From Actinoplanes solisilvae (GTDB taxonomy: Bacteria > Actinomycetota > Actinomycetes > Mycobacteriales > Micromonosporaceae): 64,000 nt of DNA. The notes below the pieces were generated by a model. It had not been told where the DNA came from, ran no database searches, and saw nothing but the letters and a program-made list of their open reading frames with translations. The position numbers and the translations under genes were made by a program. Shown here piece by piece: positions 1-10,827 of the stretch (the first letter of the stretch is position 1; the number at the start of each line of letters is the position of its first letter). The stretch lies in the NCBI RefSeq assembly GCF_003999975.1, contig NZ_RJAC01000005.1:186001-250000 (forward strand), given 5' to 3'.

Positions 1-1
1 G

Positions 2-526
2 AGCGGCTCGGTGCCGATCGGGCACAGCATGGACGCGACCCTGATCCAGATGGCGGCCGGCTACGGCGCGATCGCGAACAACGGCACCTACGTGCAGCCG
101 CACCTGATCAAGTCGATGATCTCGGGCAAGGACGGCAAGGTCACGGCCGGGCCGGCGCCCGCGACGCACCAGGTGCTGCGGCCCGAGGTGGCCGCCGACC
201 TGCGCACGATGATGGAGGCCGTCGTCGACGTGGACGGCGGCACCGGTCGCAAGGCGGCCATCCCGGCCTATCGGGTGGCGGGCAAGACGGGCACCGGCAA
301 ACGGCTGATCGACGGGCAGTACACGAGCGCGAACTACGGCTCCTTCATCGGCATGGCGCCGGCCGAGAACCCCCGGTACGTCATCGCGGTCTCCGCGGAC
401 GTGCCGAAGGGCACCGGCGGCGACGTGGCCGCGCCCGCGTTCAGCCAGATGATGTCGACCGTTCTCCTGCACAACCAGGTGCCGCCCTCGTCGACCCCGG
501 CGCCCACTTTCAAGATTCATCCATGA
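2..526 (+). CDS. ftsI: FtsI / penicillin-binding protein 3, C-terminal fragment
   Basis: This is the 3' end of the septal peptidoglycan transpeptidase; the reading frame enters from the left edge, so the true start lies outside the window. The visible part is the end of the penicillin-binding transpeptidase domain. It includes the K-T-G-T-G motif (near base 290), the third conserved active-site motif of serine D,D-transpeptidases, and the family-typical segment SVPIGHSMDATLIQMA. The tail after the domain is short and Pro/Ser-rich. It is followed by murE after 75 bases, the usual actinobacterial dcw order. Seen: motif and frame. Known: FtsI cross-links septal peptidoglycan with FtsW. Confidence is high; only the length is unknown. 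Confidence 0.95.
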   Translation, partial: SGSVPIGHSMDATLIQMAAGYGAIANNGTYVQPHLIKSMISGKDGKVTAGPAPATHQVLRPEVAADLRTMMEAVVDVDGGTGRKAAIPAYRVAGKTGTGKRLIDGQYTSANYGSFIGMAPAENPRYVIAVSADVPKGTGGDVAAPAFSQMMSTVLLHNQVPPSSTPAPTFKIHP

Positions 527-587
527 CCGTGATGACCGTGGACCCCCGCCGCAGCATGGCGTTTTCGTTACGGCGGCGGGTACGGGG

Positions 588-593
588 TAGGGT
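588..593 (+). promoter_or_regulatory. putative leaderless -10 element for murE
   Basis: TAGGGT lies 8 bases upstream of the GTG of murE. That spacing would put the transcription start at or next to the start codon, as in actinobacterial leaderless genes. No convincing Shine-Dalgarno precedes this GTG and no good -35 is visible. A loose hairpin (CCGCC/GGCGG arms, about 545-579) lies between ftsI and this site. Inferred only. Confidence 0.4.
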
Positions 594-601
594 CTGACGC
601 C

Positions 602-2116
602 GTGCCCGGCATTCCCCGTCCCGAGACCGTCGCCCCCTATCGGCTGGCACGGTTGGCGGCCCTGTTGCCGGCCACCCTGACCGGCGTCGATGCCGAGATC
701 ACGGGGGTGACGCACGACAGCCGTGCGATCCGCCCCGGCGATCTCTACGCGGCGCTGCCCGGGGCCAACCGGCACGGCGCCGAGTTCATCTCCGCCGTCG
801 CCCAGGCCGGCGCGGCCGCTGTCCTGACCGACGCCACCGGCCATGCCGCCGCGGTGGCCGCCGGATTGCCCGTCCTGGTCGCCGAGGACCCCCGCGCGGT
901 GCTCGGCACGGCGGCGGCGGCGATCTACGGCGACCCGTCCGGCCGGCTCACGATGATCGGCATCACCGGCACGGCCGGCAAGACGTCGACGGCCTATCTG
1001 GTCGAGTCGGGCCTGCGGGCGGCCGGCGTGGTCACCGGGCTGATCGGCACGGTCGAGACCCGCCTCGGCGACCTGGTCGTGCCCAGCGTGCGCACCACCC
1101 CCGAGGCCACCGACGTGCACGCGATCCTGGCCGCGGGCCTCGAGCGCGGGGTCGGCGCCGTGGTGATGGAGGTGTCCAGTCACGCCCTGGCGGTCGGCCG
1201 GGTCGACGGCATCGGCTTCACGGTCGGCGGCTACACCAACTTCGGCCTCGACCACCTCGACTTCCACGCCGACGCCGACGACTACTTCGCGGCCAAGGCC
1301 AGGCTGTTCGACGGCCGCTGCCGGTTCGAGGTGCTCAACCTCGACGACCCGGCGCTGCGGCCGCTGTTCAAGGCCGGCACGATCAGCTACTCGGCGGCCG
1401 GTGACCCCGCCGCCACGTGGTTCGCCACCGACGTACGCCCGTCGCAGTTCGGTCAGAGCTTCGTGGCCCACGGCCCCGGTGTCGAGGTCGAGGCCGGGGT
1501 GGCCCTGCCCGGCCGGCACAACGTGGCCAACGCCTTGCTCGCCCTGGCCGCCCTCGTGGCCGCCGGGATCGACGCGCGGGTGGCCGCCCAGGGCATCGCC
1601 GCCTGCGCGGGCGTTCCGGGCCGTCTCGAGCGGGTCAGCGCCCCCGGCGACGTCCTGGGCGTCGTCGACTACGCGCACAAGACCGACGCGATCGTGGCCG
1701 CCCTCGCCGCGCTGCGCGAGCTGGCGACCAGCCGCGGCGGCCGGGTGATCGCCCTGCTCGGTGCGGGCGGCGACCGTGACAAGGACAAGCGCCCGCTGAT
1801 GGGCGCGGCCGCGGCCCGCGGCGCCGACCTCGTGATCGTCACCGACGACAACCCGCGCACCGAGGATCCCGCCGCGGTGCGCGCGGCGGTGCGGGCGGGC
1901 GCGGAGCAGTCCGGCGCCCCTGCGAAGATCATCGAAGTCGCCGGGCGGCGCGCGGCGATCGACGAGGCGGTCCGGCTGGCGTCCGCGGGCGACGTGATCG
2001 CGCTGCTGGGCAAGGGACATGAGCGGGGCCAGGAGGTGAACGGGCAGATGCTGCCGTTCGACGACCGGATCGAGCTCGCCGAGGCGCTGACCGCCGCGGC
2101 CGGGGGTCTTTCGTGA
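602..2116 (+). CDS. murE: UDP-N-acetylmuramoyl-tripeptide synthetase MurE
   Basis: Mur ligase of 504 residues that adds the third amino acid to UDP-MurNAc-L-Ala-D-Glu in the cytoplasm. The ATP-binding loop GITGTAGKTSTAY lies near residues 120-132. The DNPR motif (VTDDNPRTEDP, near residue 420) is the signature of enzymes that use meso-diaminopimelate, so a meso-DAP-type wall is expected. Mur ligase N-terminal, central and C-terminal domains are all present at normal length. The GTG start at 602 fits a leaderless -10 eight bases upstream. The stop overlaps the murF start by four bases (GTGA), implying translational coupling. Confidence 0.96.
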   Translation: MPGIPRPETVAPYRLARLAALLPATLTGVDAEITGVTHDSRAIRPGDLYAALPGANRHGAEFISAVAQAGAAAVLTDATGHAAAVAAGLPVLVAEDPRAVLGTAAAAIYGDPSGRLTMIGITGTAGKTSTAYLVESGLRAAGVVTGLIGTVETRLGDLVVPSVRTTPEATDVHAILAAGLERGVGAVVMEVSSHALAVGRVDGIGFTVGGYTNFGLDHLDFHADADDYFAAKARLFDGRCRFEVLNLDDPALRPLFKAGTISYSAAGDPAATWFATDVRPSQFGQSFVAHGPGVEVEAGVALPGRHNVANALLALAALVAAGIDARVAAQGIAACAGVPGRLERVSAPGDVLGVVDYAHKTDAIVAALAALRELATSRGGRVIALLGAGGDRDKDKRPLMGAAAARGADLVIVTDDNPRTEDPAAVRAAVRAGAEQSGAPAKIIEVAGRRAAIDEAVRLASAGDVIALLGKGHERGQEVNGQMLPFDDRIELAEALTAAAGGLS

Positions 2117-3498
2117 TCCGTCTGACGCTGGGGGAGATCGCGCAGATCACCGGCGGCCGCGTAGTGCACGCGGAACCGGGGCTCGCGGTCACCGGCGGGG
2201 TCGAGTACGACTCCCGCAAGATCGAACCGGGCGGCCTGTTCGTCGCGTTCGAGGGCGAGAAGGTCGACGGCCACTCGTACGCCGCCGCCGTCGTCGAGGC
2301 GGGTGCCGCCGCCGTGCTGAGCACCCGCGACACCGGGCAGCCGGGCGTGGTCGTCGAGGAGCCCCTCGCCGCCCTGGCCAAGCTGGCCCAGGCCGTCGTC
2401 GCGCGCCTGCCCGAACTGACCGTGGTCGGGCTGACCGGCTCGAACGGCAAGACGAGCACCAAGGACTACATCGGGCAGCTCCTGGCCCGGCTCGGGCCGA
2501 CCGTGGCGCCGGCCGGCTCGCTCAACAACGAGCTCGGGTTCCCGTACACGGTGCTGCGAGCCGGTCCCGAGACCCGGTTCCTGGTGCTCGAGATGGGCGC
2601 CCGGGGCATCGGGCACATCCGCTACCTCACCGACATCGCCCGGCCGTCGATCGGCGTGGTGCTGAACATCGGCGCGGCTCACCTGGGCGAGTTCGGCTCG
2701 GTCGAGGGCACCGCCCAGGCCAAGGGCGAGCTGGTCGAGGCGCTGTCCGCTGACGGCGTCGCGGTGCTGAACGCGGACGACCCGCTGGTGGCCGGGATGG
2801 CTCCGCGAACCGCCGCTCGCGTGCTCCGGACCGGCGAATCGGAGATGTCGGATGTGCGGGCGACGGACGTCAGGATCGATCCGTCCGGCCGGGCGTCCTA
2901 CACGCTGAACGCCGGTGGCCGGTCCGCGCGGGTCCAGCTCGCCGTGGCCGGGCGTCATCAGGTCGCCAACACCCTGGCCGCGGCCGGGGTCGCGCTGGTG
3001 GCCGGGCTCGGCTTCGACGAGCTGGCCGCCGCGCTCGGCGAGATCGGCATCGTCTCCGTACGGCGCATGGACGTCTTCACCCGTCCCGACGGCGTGACGG
3101 TCATCGACGACTCCTACAACGCCAACCCGTCGTCGACGGCGGCCGCGCTGCGCGCGCTCGCCTCGATGGCCGGTGGGCGGCGCACCACCGCCGTGCTCGG
3201 CTACATGGCCGAGCTCGGCGAGCACGAACGGTCCGGTCACGAGGAGGTCGGCCGGCTGGCCGCGGACCTCGGCGTCGACCGGATCATCGTCGTAGGCGCC
3301 GACGCCGCCCCCATCGCGGACGGCGCGCAAGCGGCCGACGGCTGGAAGGGCGATGCCGTCGTCGTCACCGACCAGGCCTCGGCCATCGAGATCCTGGCGG
3401 GCGATCTGCACGGCAGCGATGTCGTGCTGGTCAAGGGCTCCCGATATCGCACGTGGGACGTGGCGGACTCGCTGCGGCCCGAGGAGGTTCGCCCGTGA
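2113..3498 (+). CDS. murF: UDP-MurNAc-tripeptide--D-Ala-D-Ala ligase MurF
   Basis: Adds the D-Ala-D-Ala dipeptide to UDP-MurNAc-tripeptide, the last cytoplasmic step of precursor assembly. The 461-residue protein has the Mur ligase ATP loop [13 protein letters not shown] near residue 111 and the family segment [12 protein letters not shown] near residue 332. The GTG start overlaps the murE stop, and the stop overlaps the mraY GTG in the same way. It is co-transcribed with its neighbours on every visible sign. Nothing is missing relative to the family. Confidence 0.96.
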   Translation: MIRLTLGEIAQITGGRVVHAEPGLAVTGGVEYDSRKIEPGGLFVAFEGEKVDGHSYAAAVVEAGAAAVLSTRDTGQPGVVVEEPLAALAKLAQAVVARLPELTVVGLTGSNGKTSTKDYIGQLLARLGPTVAPAGSLNNELGFPYTVLRAGPETRFLVLEMGARGIGHIRYLTDIARPSIGVVLNIGAAHLGEFGSVEGTAQAKGELVEALSADGVAVLNADDPLVAGMAPRTAARVLRTGESEMSDVRATDVRIDPSGRASYTLNAGGRSARVQLAVAGRHQVANTLAAAGVALVAGLGFDELAAALGEIGIVSVRRMDVFTRPDGVTVIDDSYNANPSSTAAALRALASMAGGRRTTAVLGYMAELGEHERSGHEEVGRLAADLGVDRIIVVGADAAPIADGAQAADGWKGDAVVVTDQASAIEILAGDLHGSDVVLVKGSRYRTWDVADSLRPEEVRP

Positions 3499-4601
3499 GG
3501 GCAGTCATCGTCGCGGCCGCGGTCGCGTTTCTCATCTCGCTGTTCGGCACGCCGCTGGCGATCCGTGTCTTCACCGCGCTCAAGACGGGCCAGCCGATCC
3601 GCGACGGCCTCGGCCTGGCCAGCAACGCGGGCAAGAAGGGCACGCCCACGATGGGCGGTGTCGCGTTCATCGTGGCCACCGTCTTCGCGTACGCGGCCGG
3701 GCATGTCGCCCTGACGACGCTGCCCGAGCGGCAGATCGCGCAGGAGTCGCCGACCATGACGGCGCTGGTCCTGCTCGGCCTGTTCGTGTTCTGCGGCGTG
3801 GTCGGCTTCCTGGACGACTTCCTGAAGGTGCGCCGGCGCAACTCCGACGGCCTGAGCGCGAAGGGCAAGCTGCTCGGCCAGCTCATCGTCGGTGGCGCGT
3901 TCGCCGCGGTGGCGCTCTGGTGGCCCAGCACCAACGGCGAGACGGTGGCCAGCGAGCACATCTCGTTCATCCGCGACATCAGCTTCCTCGACGTCGGCAA
4001 GGTCGGCTCGGTGCTGGTCTTCGTCTTCGTCATCATGTCGATGTCGAACGGCGTGAACCTCACCGACGGCCTCGACGGTCTGGCCACCGGTGCCTCGATC
4101 CTCGTGCTGGGGGCGTACGCCCTGATCGGCTTCTGGCAGTACCGCCACTGGTGCGGTGACTCCGACTACGCGCGGGTCAACGACTACTGCTACCAGGTGC
4201 GCGATCCACTGGAGATCGCGATGATCGCCGCGGCGGCCGCGGCGGCCTGTGTGGGCTTCCTGTGGTGGAACACCTCGCCGGCGCGGATCTTCATGGGCGA
4301 CACCGGCGCGCTCGGTCTCGGCGGCCTGATCGGCGGCCTGGCCGTGGCCACCCGTACCACGCTGCTCTCGATCATCATCGGCGGGCTCTTCGTGATCATC
4401 ACGATGTCCGTGGTCATCCAGATCATCTCGTTCAAGACCACCGGCAAGCGGGTCTTCCGCATGTCACCGCTGCAGCACCACTTCGAATTAGCGGGGTGGA
4501 GCGAGGTCAACATCGTGGTGCGGTTCTGGATCGTCGCCGGCATCTGCGTCGCGATCGGTCTCGGACTGTTCTATTCAGACTTCCTCGCGGTCATGGGATA
4601 G
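3495..4601 (+). CDS. mraY: phospho-MurNAc-pentapeptide transferase MraY
   Basis: Integral membrane enzyme of 368 residues that moves phospho-MurNAc-pentapeptide to undecaprenyl phosphate, forming lipid I. About ten hydrophobic segments are visible. Diagnostic motifs are the aspartate pair in GFLDDFLK, the segment [16 protein letters not shown], and [12 protein letters not shown], followed by the C-terminal [11 protein letters not shown] chose the GTG at 3495, which overlaps the murF stop (GTGA), rather than an upstream in-frame start inside murF, because the hydrophobic first segment begins right there. Downstream the usual murD is missing and a strong hairpin follows. Confidence 0.96.
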   Translation: MRAVIVAAAVAFLISLFGTPLAIRVFTALKTGQPIRDGLGLASNAGKKGTPTMGGVAFIVATVFAYAAGHVALTTLPERQIAQESPTMTALVLLGLFVFCGVVGFLDDFLKVRRRNSDGLSAKGKLLGQLIVGGAFAAVALWWPSTNGETVASEHISFIRDISFLDVGKVGSVLVFVFVIMSMSNGVNLTDGLDGLATGASILVLGAYALIGFWQYRHWCGDSDYARVNDYCYQVRDPLEIAMIAAAAAAACVGFLWWNTSPARIFMGDTGALGLGGLIGGLAVATRTTLLSIIIGGLFVIITMSVVIQIISFKTTGKRVFRMSPLQHHFELAGWSEVNIVVRFWIVAGICVAIGLGLFYSDFLAVMG

Positions 4602-4612
4602 ATATCTCTCGC

Positions 4613-4646
4613 GACACGCCAGCCGTTAACCACCGGCTGGCGTGTC
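4613..4646. terminator. perfect hairpin between mraY and ftsW
   Basis: Arms GACACGCCAGCCG and CGGCTGGCGTGTC (13 bp, no mismatch) enclose the 8-base loop TTAACCAC. It begins 12 bases after the mraY stop and ends 20 bases before the ftsW ATG. There is no T-run on either side, so it is not a textbook intrinsic terminator; it could be a weak terminator, an mRNA-stability element or a processing site. It occupies the position normally held by murD. Confidence 0.6.
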
Positions 4647-4666
4647 ACCGGGATGAAGATGAGTGA

Positions 4667-6049
4667 ATGGCGGAGGACCGGACTCAACAGGCACCACGCC
4701 CGTCACTGAGCCGGCAGTTCCTGCCCGCCGTGCACGGGTTGCTGGCTCGGCCGCTCTCCTCGTACTACCTGCTGATCGCGAGCTCGGGCCTGCTGCTGCT
4801 GGTCGGGCTGACCATGGTCTTCTCGGCGACCAGCGTGAAGGCGTTCGCCGAGAACGGGAACGCGTTCAGCGCGATCGCCAACCAGGCGGTCTTCGCGCTG
4901 CTCGGCCTGGTCGCGTTCTGGGTGTGTCAGCGACTGCCCGCCGGCACGTTGCGCGACCTCGGCAAGTGGGTCATGGGCCTGGCCATCGCGCTGCTCAGCA
5001 TTCTCGACCTGCTGCGCGCGCTCGACTCGGTCGGCCTGCTGAACAAGCCCCGCATCGGCCCGGTCCACGCCGACCTGCTCTGGCTCTACTTCGGGCCGAT
5101 CGGTCTGCAGCCGGCCGAGTTCGCCAAGCTCGGCATGGTGCTGTGGGGGGCTGACGTGATCGCCCGCAAGGGTGCCGCGCTCGGGCACTGGCGCGAGCTG
5201 AGCCGTCCGCTGTTCCCCGTCGTCGGCCTGCTCTTCGTGCTGGTCGGCTACAACGACCTGGGCAGCATGCTGGTGCTGCTCGCACTGACCGTCGGGTTGC
5301 TGTGGGCGGCCGGGGTGCGGCTGCGGGTCTTCGGCGCGCTCGGCGTGCTCGGCCTGGCCGGCATCAGCCTGCTGATCGCGGCCGCGTCCGGCGGCGCCGG
5401 CTCGGGCCGGGCGGGTGAGGACAACTACCGGCTCGCACGGCTCACCGACTTCCTCAAACCGCTCGACCAGTGCGATCTGGACGCCTGTTACCAGATCATC
5501 CAGGCCCGCTCGGCGATCTTCGAGGGCGGCTGGTTCGGGGTCGGGCTCGGCAAGGGCGCGCTCAAGTGGAACTGGCTGCCGGCCGCCGACAACGACTTCA
5601 TCTTCGCCGTGGTCGCCGAGGAACTGGGCGTGGTCGGCTGTTCGGTGATCCTGGCGCTGTTCTCGGTGCTGGTCTACACCGGTTTCCGTATCGCCCGCCG
5701 CTCGCAGGACCCGTTCCGGCGGCTGTCCGCGGCGGCGATCACCACCTGGCTGGTGGCCCAGGCCGTGATCAACATCGGCGGCGTGACCGGCCTGCTGCCC
5801 ATCACCGGCCTGCCGCTGCCGTTCATCTCCGCAGGTGGCAGCGCCCTGGTCGTGACCATGGCGGCGGTCGGGATCCTCGCCTCGTTCGCCCGCGCCGAGC
5901 CGGACGCGTCACGCGCGCTGAACGCCCGTCCGCCCGCTCGCTGGGTGCGGCTAGTCTGGGCCCCGCTGCCGCCGCTCCCCGCCGCGCGGCGGCCGGCCGC
6001 TACTAAGACCAAGGTCAAGGCAGGTGCGGGGGCAGAAGGGAGACGGTGA
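4667..6049 (+). CDS. ftsW: septal glycosyltransferase FtsW (SEDS family)
   Basis: Polytopic SEDS protein of 460 residues that polymerises lipid II at the septum together with the FtsI class B PBP encoded at the window start. Seen: many membrane segments, the SEDS segments LQPAEFAKLGMVLW and DNDFIFAVVAEELGVVG, and the late loop GLLPITGLPLPFISAGGSA. The last 50 residues are a basic, Ala/Pro/Lys-rich cytoplasmic tail, common in actinobacteria. Start is the ATG at 4667. The stop overlaps the murG GTG (GTGA). RodA is a possible alternative, but the dcw context favours FtsW. Confidence 0.93.
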   Translation: MAEDRTQQAPRPSLSRQFLPAVHGLLARPLSSYYLLIASSGLLLLVGLTMVFSATSVKAFAENGNAFSAIANQAVFALLGLVAFWVCQRLPAGTLRDLGKWVMGLAIALLSILDLLRALDSVGLLNKPRIGPVHADLLWLYFGPIGLQPAEFAKLGMVLWGADVIARKGAALGHWRELSRPLFPVVGLLFVLVGYNDLGSMLVLLALTVGLLWAAGVRLRVFGALGVLGLAGISLLIAAASGGAGSGRAGEDNYRLARLTDFLKPLDQCDLDACYQIIQARSAIFEGGWFGVGLGKGALKWNWLPAADNDFIFAVVAEELGVVGCSVILALFSVLVYTGFRIARRSQDPFRRLSAAAITTWLVAQAVINIGGVTGLLPITGLPLPFISAGGSALVVTMAAVGILASFARAEPDASRALNARPPARWVRLVWAPLPPLPAARRPAATKTKVKAGAGAEGRR

Positions 6050-7161
6050 TGGGTTTGCTGCGGTCGGTCGTGCTCGCCGGGGGCGGCACCGGCGGTCACA
6101 TCTACCCGCTGCTCGCCTTCGCCGACGCGGTGAAACGGCACTTCCCCGAGGTGCGCATCACCACCCTGGGCAGCCCCAAGGGCATGGAGAACGAGCTGAT
6201 CCCGCCGGCCGGCTACGACCTGCGCGTGATCCCGGCCTTCCAGCTGCCCCGCGCGGTCAACCTCAACCTGCTGCGCACCCCCGACCGCATGTACAAGTCG
6301 GCCCACGCCGCGGGCAAGATCCTCGAAGAGGTGAAGGCCGACGTCGTGGTCGGCTTCGGCGGCTACGTCTCGGTCCCGGCCTATCTGGCGGCCTGGCGGC
6401 GTGAGCTGCCGATCGTCATCCACGAGGTCAACGTGCCGCCGGGCGTCGCCAACCGGATGGGCATGAAGTTCACCAAGAACGTCGCGGTCGGCTTCCCGCA
6501 GCAGCCGCAGCTCGCCGAGTCGCTGCGGAACGCCCGGGTGGTCGGCGTCCCGCTGCGCAAGGCGATCACGCAGCTCGACCGCGAAGCCCTGCGCGCCGAG
6601 GCCCTCCACCACTTCGGTCTGCGCCCCGACCTGCCGGTTCTCTTCGTCTCGGGCGGCTCGTCGGGGGCCCGCACGATCAACCTGGCCGTGGCCGGGGCGG
6701 CCAAGCGGCTGGCCCACTCGGGCATTCAGGTGCTGCACGTGCAGGGCGGCCGCAACGACCCGTTCGACGTGCCGGCCGACCTGCCGGTGCCCTACCGGGT
6801 GCTGCCCTACCTGTCCGACATGCAGCTCGGCTATGCGGCGGCCGACCTGATGCTCTGCCGGGGCGGCGCGATCACGGTGGCCGAGACGACCGCGCTGGGT
6901 GTGCCCGCCGTCTACGTGCCCTACCCCCACAGCAACCAGGAACAGAAGCGCAACGCCCTGCCGGTGGTCGAGGCGGGCGGCGGCATCCTGGTCGACAACA
7001 GCGATCTCACCTCCGAGTGGATCGAGCAGCAGATCATCCCGCTGGCGCGCGACAGGCAGCGCCTCGCCGCGATGGGCGCGGCCGCCGCCCGGTACGGTCG
7101 TCGCGACGGTGACGAGGCGCTGCTCGAGTTCGTTCTCGAAGCGGTGGCGAAGACCCGATGA
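6046..7161 (+). CDS. murG: UDP-GlcNAc transferase MurG
   Basis: Peripheral membrane GT-B glycosyltransferase of 371 residues that adds GlcNAc to lipid I, making lipid II. The glycine-rich loop LAGGGTGGHIYPLLAFADAV starts near residue 9, the second-domain loop SGGSSGARTINLAV near residue 202, and the donor-binding region ADLMLCRGGAITVAE near residue 265. The first two codons are GTG ATG; I use the GTG because it overlaps the ftsW stop, but the adjacent ATG (6049) is equally possible. A 31-base gap with a GAGGGAG ribosome-binding site separates it from murC. Confidence 0.95.
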   Translation: MMGLLRSVVLAGGGTGGHIYPLLAFADAVKRHFPEVRITTLGSPKGMENELIPPAGYDLRVIPAFQLPRAVNLNLLRTPDRMYKSAHAAGKILEEVKADVVVGFGGYVSVPAYLAAWRRELPIVIHEVNVPPGVANRMGMKFTKNVAVGFPQQPQLAESLRNARVVGVPLRKAITQLDREALRAEALHHFGLRPDLPVLFVSGGSSGARTINLAVAGAAKRLAHSGIQVLHVQGGRNDPFDVPADLPVPYRVLPYLSDMQLGYAAADLMLCRGGAITVAETTALGVPAVYVPYPHSNQEQKRNALPVVEAGGGILVDNSDLTSEWIEQQIIPLARDRQRLAAMGAAAARYGRRDGDEALLEFVLEAVAKTR

Positions 7162-7192
7162 CGAGCCATCAGCAGAGCGAGGGAGTGGACCA

Positions 7193-8620
<1,428 letters not shown>

Positions 8621-8627
8621 CGGGGCG

Positions 8628-9389
8628 ATGAGCGGGGGCCGCAACTGGAGGCTGGTGCGGGCGGACACCGACGCGGTGCCGTCGTCCGCTCGGCGCTTCA
8701 TGGCGCGCGCTCGCCAGCGCAAGGTGCGCGCCGCGCTGCCCTGGGCGGTCGCCGGGGGCGTGCTGCTGCTGGTCGGGGGAGTGATCTGGGTCGTGACGGG
8801 CACGCCGGTGCTCGGTGTGCGTCAGGTCGAGGTCGTCGGCGCCCAGTTGCTCACCCCGATCGAGGTCGAGCAGGCCGCGGCCGTGCCCGACCGGCAGCCG
8901 CTCGCCCGGGTCGACCTCGATGGGGTGCGGGCGCGGGTGCGCGCGCTGCCCCCGGTCGAACGGGTGGTGGTGCGGCGCAGCTGGCCGTCCACCCTGGTCG
9001 TCGAGGTCGTGGAGCGTACGCCGGTGGCCGCCGTGCCGCAGCGGGGCCAGTTCTCGGTGATCGACCGGGCCGGTGTGCCCTACCGCCTGGTCAAGGAACA
9101 GCCCAGGGGTCTGCCGCTGGTGCAGGTCGACTCGCCCGGACCGTCCGACGTGAACACGCGGTCGGCGCTGACCGTGCTCGGGGCGCTCAGCGAGGAGTTG
9201 CGGGAACAGGTCGTGGCGATCTCGGTCAGGACGCCCGCGCAGATCCGCCTGCAACTGCGCAAGGATCGTACGGTCGTGTGGGGTGACGACACCCAGAGCG
9301 AGACCAAGAGCCAGGTCGCGACGGCCCTGCTGAAGCAGAAGGGTCAGGAGATCGACGTCAGCGCCCCGACGGTCGTGACGATCCGCTAA
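8628..9389 (+). CDS. ftsQ: cell division protein FtsQ
   Basis: Bitopic divisome protein of 253 residues. A basic cytoplasmic N-terminus (about 45 residues) precedes one membrane segment (near residues 42-62). It is followed by a POTRA domain (VRQVEVVGAQLLTPIEVEQAA, near residue 65) and the FtsQ beta domain with RRSWPSTLVVEVVERTPVA. Known role: scaffold linking FtsB/FtsL to FtsW/FtsI. Start is the ATG at 8628, 7 bases after the murC stop. It is followed by the 295-base region that carries the ftsZ control signals. Confidence 0.92.
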   Translation: MSGGRNWRLVRADTDAVPSSARRFMARARQRKVRAALPWAVAGGVLLLVGGVIWVVTGTPVLGVRQVEVVGAQLLTPIEVEQAAAVPDRQPLARVDLDGVRARVRALPPVERVVVRRSWPSTLVVEVVERTPVAAVPQRGQFSVIDRAGVPYRLVKEQPRGLPLVQVDSPGPSDVNTRSALTVLGALSEELREQVVAISVRTPAQIRLQLRKDRTVVWGDDTQSETKSQVATALLKQKGQEIDVSAPTVVTIR

Positions 9390-9459
9390 CATCTAAGCCG
9401 GACATCCGGGCGGAAACGCCTTATTTTGCCTGAGGTTACGGCTCGACCGGATTTTCGCC

Positions 9460-9521
9460 ACGTAAGCGGGCGCCGACACGCCGCGTGGGGTCTTTGGTTG
9501 ACGTGGGAAGTCCGCTTACGT
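9460..9521. promoter_or_regulatory. 10-bp inverted repeat upstream of ftsZ
   Basis: ACGTAAGCGG (9460-9469) and CCGCTTACGT (9512-9521) are perfect inverted copies separated by 42 bases. A -35-like TTGACG (9498-9503) lies between them. Centre-to-centre distance is about 52 bases, five helical turns, which would suit a looped or paired regulator-binding site. No regulator is known from the sequence; this is a candidate operator for ftsZ. Confidence 0.45.
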
Positions 9522-9542
9522 TGCCACCAAGAGGCTGAGTGG

Positions 9543-9571
9543 TTGACATAACCCTAAGCCTCTAGTAGAGG
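9543..9571 (+). promoter_or_regulatory. putative vegetative promoter of ftsZ
   Basis: TTGACA (9543-9548) is a consensus -35. With a 17-base spacer it is followed by TAGAGG (9566-9571), a fair -10. Transcription would begin near 9578, about 105 bases before the ftsZ ATG. The -35 match is perfect and the spacing ideal, but the -10 is only moderate. Confidence 0.55.
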
Positions 9572-9591
9572 GTGAGGGTTTCCTCGCCCTC
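9568..9591 (+). promoter_or_regulatory. hairpin at the 5' end of the ftsZ leader
   Basis: Arms 9568-9577 (GAGGGTGAGG) and 9582-9591 (CCTCGCCCTC) pair over 10 positions with one T-G wobble around the loop GTTT. It overlaps the expected transcription start of the promoter just upstream, so it would form near the 5' end of the ftsZ mRNA or end read-through from ftsQ. There is no T-run. Confidence 0.4.
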
Positions 9592-9684
9592 CCTTGTACG
9601 GCAGCGGATGTCGAGCTGCGGATCCTGGCCGGGACCGCACGGGGCCCACGGCATCCACTCACCCTGGAAGGGAAGGCTGAGCCC

Positions 9685-10827
9685 ATGACACCTCCCCACA
9701 ACTACCTGGCGGTCATAAAGGTCGTCGGTATCGGGGGCGGCGGAGTCAACGCCGTCAACCGCATGATCGAGGTCGGGCTCAAGGGCGTCGAGTTCATCGC
9801 GATCAACACCGATGCGCAGGCGTTGCTGATGAGCGACGCCGACGTCAAGCTCGACGTCGGCCGCGAGCTGACCCGGGGCCTCGGCGCCGGCGCGCAGCCC
9901 GAGGTCGGCAAGAACGCCGCCGAGGACCACCGCGACGAGATCGAAGAGGTGCTCAAGGGCGCCGACATGGTCTTCGTGACCTGCGGCGAGGGCGGCGGCA
10001 CCGGCACCGGTGGCGCGCCCGTCGTCGCGAACATCGCCCGCAAGCTCGGCGCGCTCACCATCGGCGTGGTCACCCGGCCGTTCTCGTTCGAGGGCAAGCG
10101 CCGCCAGGTGCAGGCCGAATCGGGCATCGACGAGCTGCGCAACCAGTGCGACACGCTCATCGTCATCCCGAACGACCGGCTCCTCGCGCTGGGCGACCGC
10201 GGCATCAGCATGATGGACGCGTTCCGTCAGGCCGACCAGGTGCTGCTCTCCGGCGTGCAGGGCATCACCGACCTGATCACGACGCCCGGTCTGATCAACC
10301 TGGACTTCGCCGACGTGAAGAGCGTCATGAGCGGCGCCGGCAGCGCGCTCATGGGCATCGGCAGCGCCCGCGGCGACAACCGCGCGGTCGAGGCGGCCGA
10401 GAAGGCGATCTCGAGCCCGCTGCTCGAGCAGAGCATGGACGGCGCCCGCGGCGTGCTGCTCTCCATCGCCGGCGGGTCCGACCTGGGCCTGTTCGAGATC
10501 AACGACGCGGCCCAGCTCGTCACCGACGCGGCCCACCCGGACGCGAACATCATCTTCGGCGCGGTCATCGACGACGCGCTCGGCGACGAGGTGCGGGTCA
10601 CCGTGATCGCGGCGGGCTTCGACGGGGGCACGCCCTCGTACAAGCCGTCCGAGCCGGCCCGCAAGGTCATCCAGCAGCCGGCCGAGCGGGCGTCGAGCTC
10701 GCCGCTGCCGCCCGCCGTGACCACCCCGGCCGCCGCGACGACGCCGCCGCCGGCGACCACGCCCACGCCGCGCCGGGTGCTCTTCGACGACGTCGACGTG
10801 CCCGACTTCCTCAAGAACGGTTCCTGA
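9685..10827 (+). CDS. ftsZ: cell division GTPase FtsZ
   Basis: Tubulin-like GTPase of 380 residues that forms the cytokinetic ring. The GTP-binding tubulin signature GGGTGTG is near residues 103-109, after the N-terminal loop [16 protein letters not shown]. The T7-loop region containing [11 protein letters not shown] is near residue 205. A disordered Ala/Pro/Thr linker (about residues 320-360) leads to the conserved C-terminal peptide [13 protein letters not shown], which binds SepF and other Z-ring partners. Start is the ATG at 9685. It has its own promoter region upstream. The next gene is yggS, 7 bases on; pgeF/ylmD, common here in relatives, is absent. Confidence 0.98.
   Translation: MTPPHNYLAVIKVVGIGGGGVNAVNRMIEVGLKGVEFIAINTDAQALLMSDADVKLDVGRELTRGLGAGAQPEVGKNAAEDHRDEIEEVLKGADMVFVTCGEGGGTGTGGAPVVANIARKLGALTIGVVTRPFSFEGKRRQVQAESGIDELRNQCDTLIVIPNDRLLALGDRGISMMDAFRQADQVLLSGVQGITDLITTPGLINLDFADVKSVMSGAGSALMGIGSARGDNRAVEAAEKAISSPLLEQSMDGARGVLLSIAGGSDLGLFEINDAAQLVTDAAHPDANIIFGAVIDDALGDEVRVTVIAAGFDGGTPSYKPSEPARKVIQQPAERASSSPLPPAVTTPAAATTPPPATTPTPRRVLFDDVDVPDFLKNGS

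Noticed and set aside
1669..3411. 580-codon open frame on the minus strand across murE and murF
   Set aside because: High GC leaves antisense frames open; composition (His, Asp, Gly, Arg) is typical of a shadow and murE/murF are certain.
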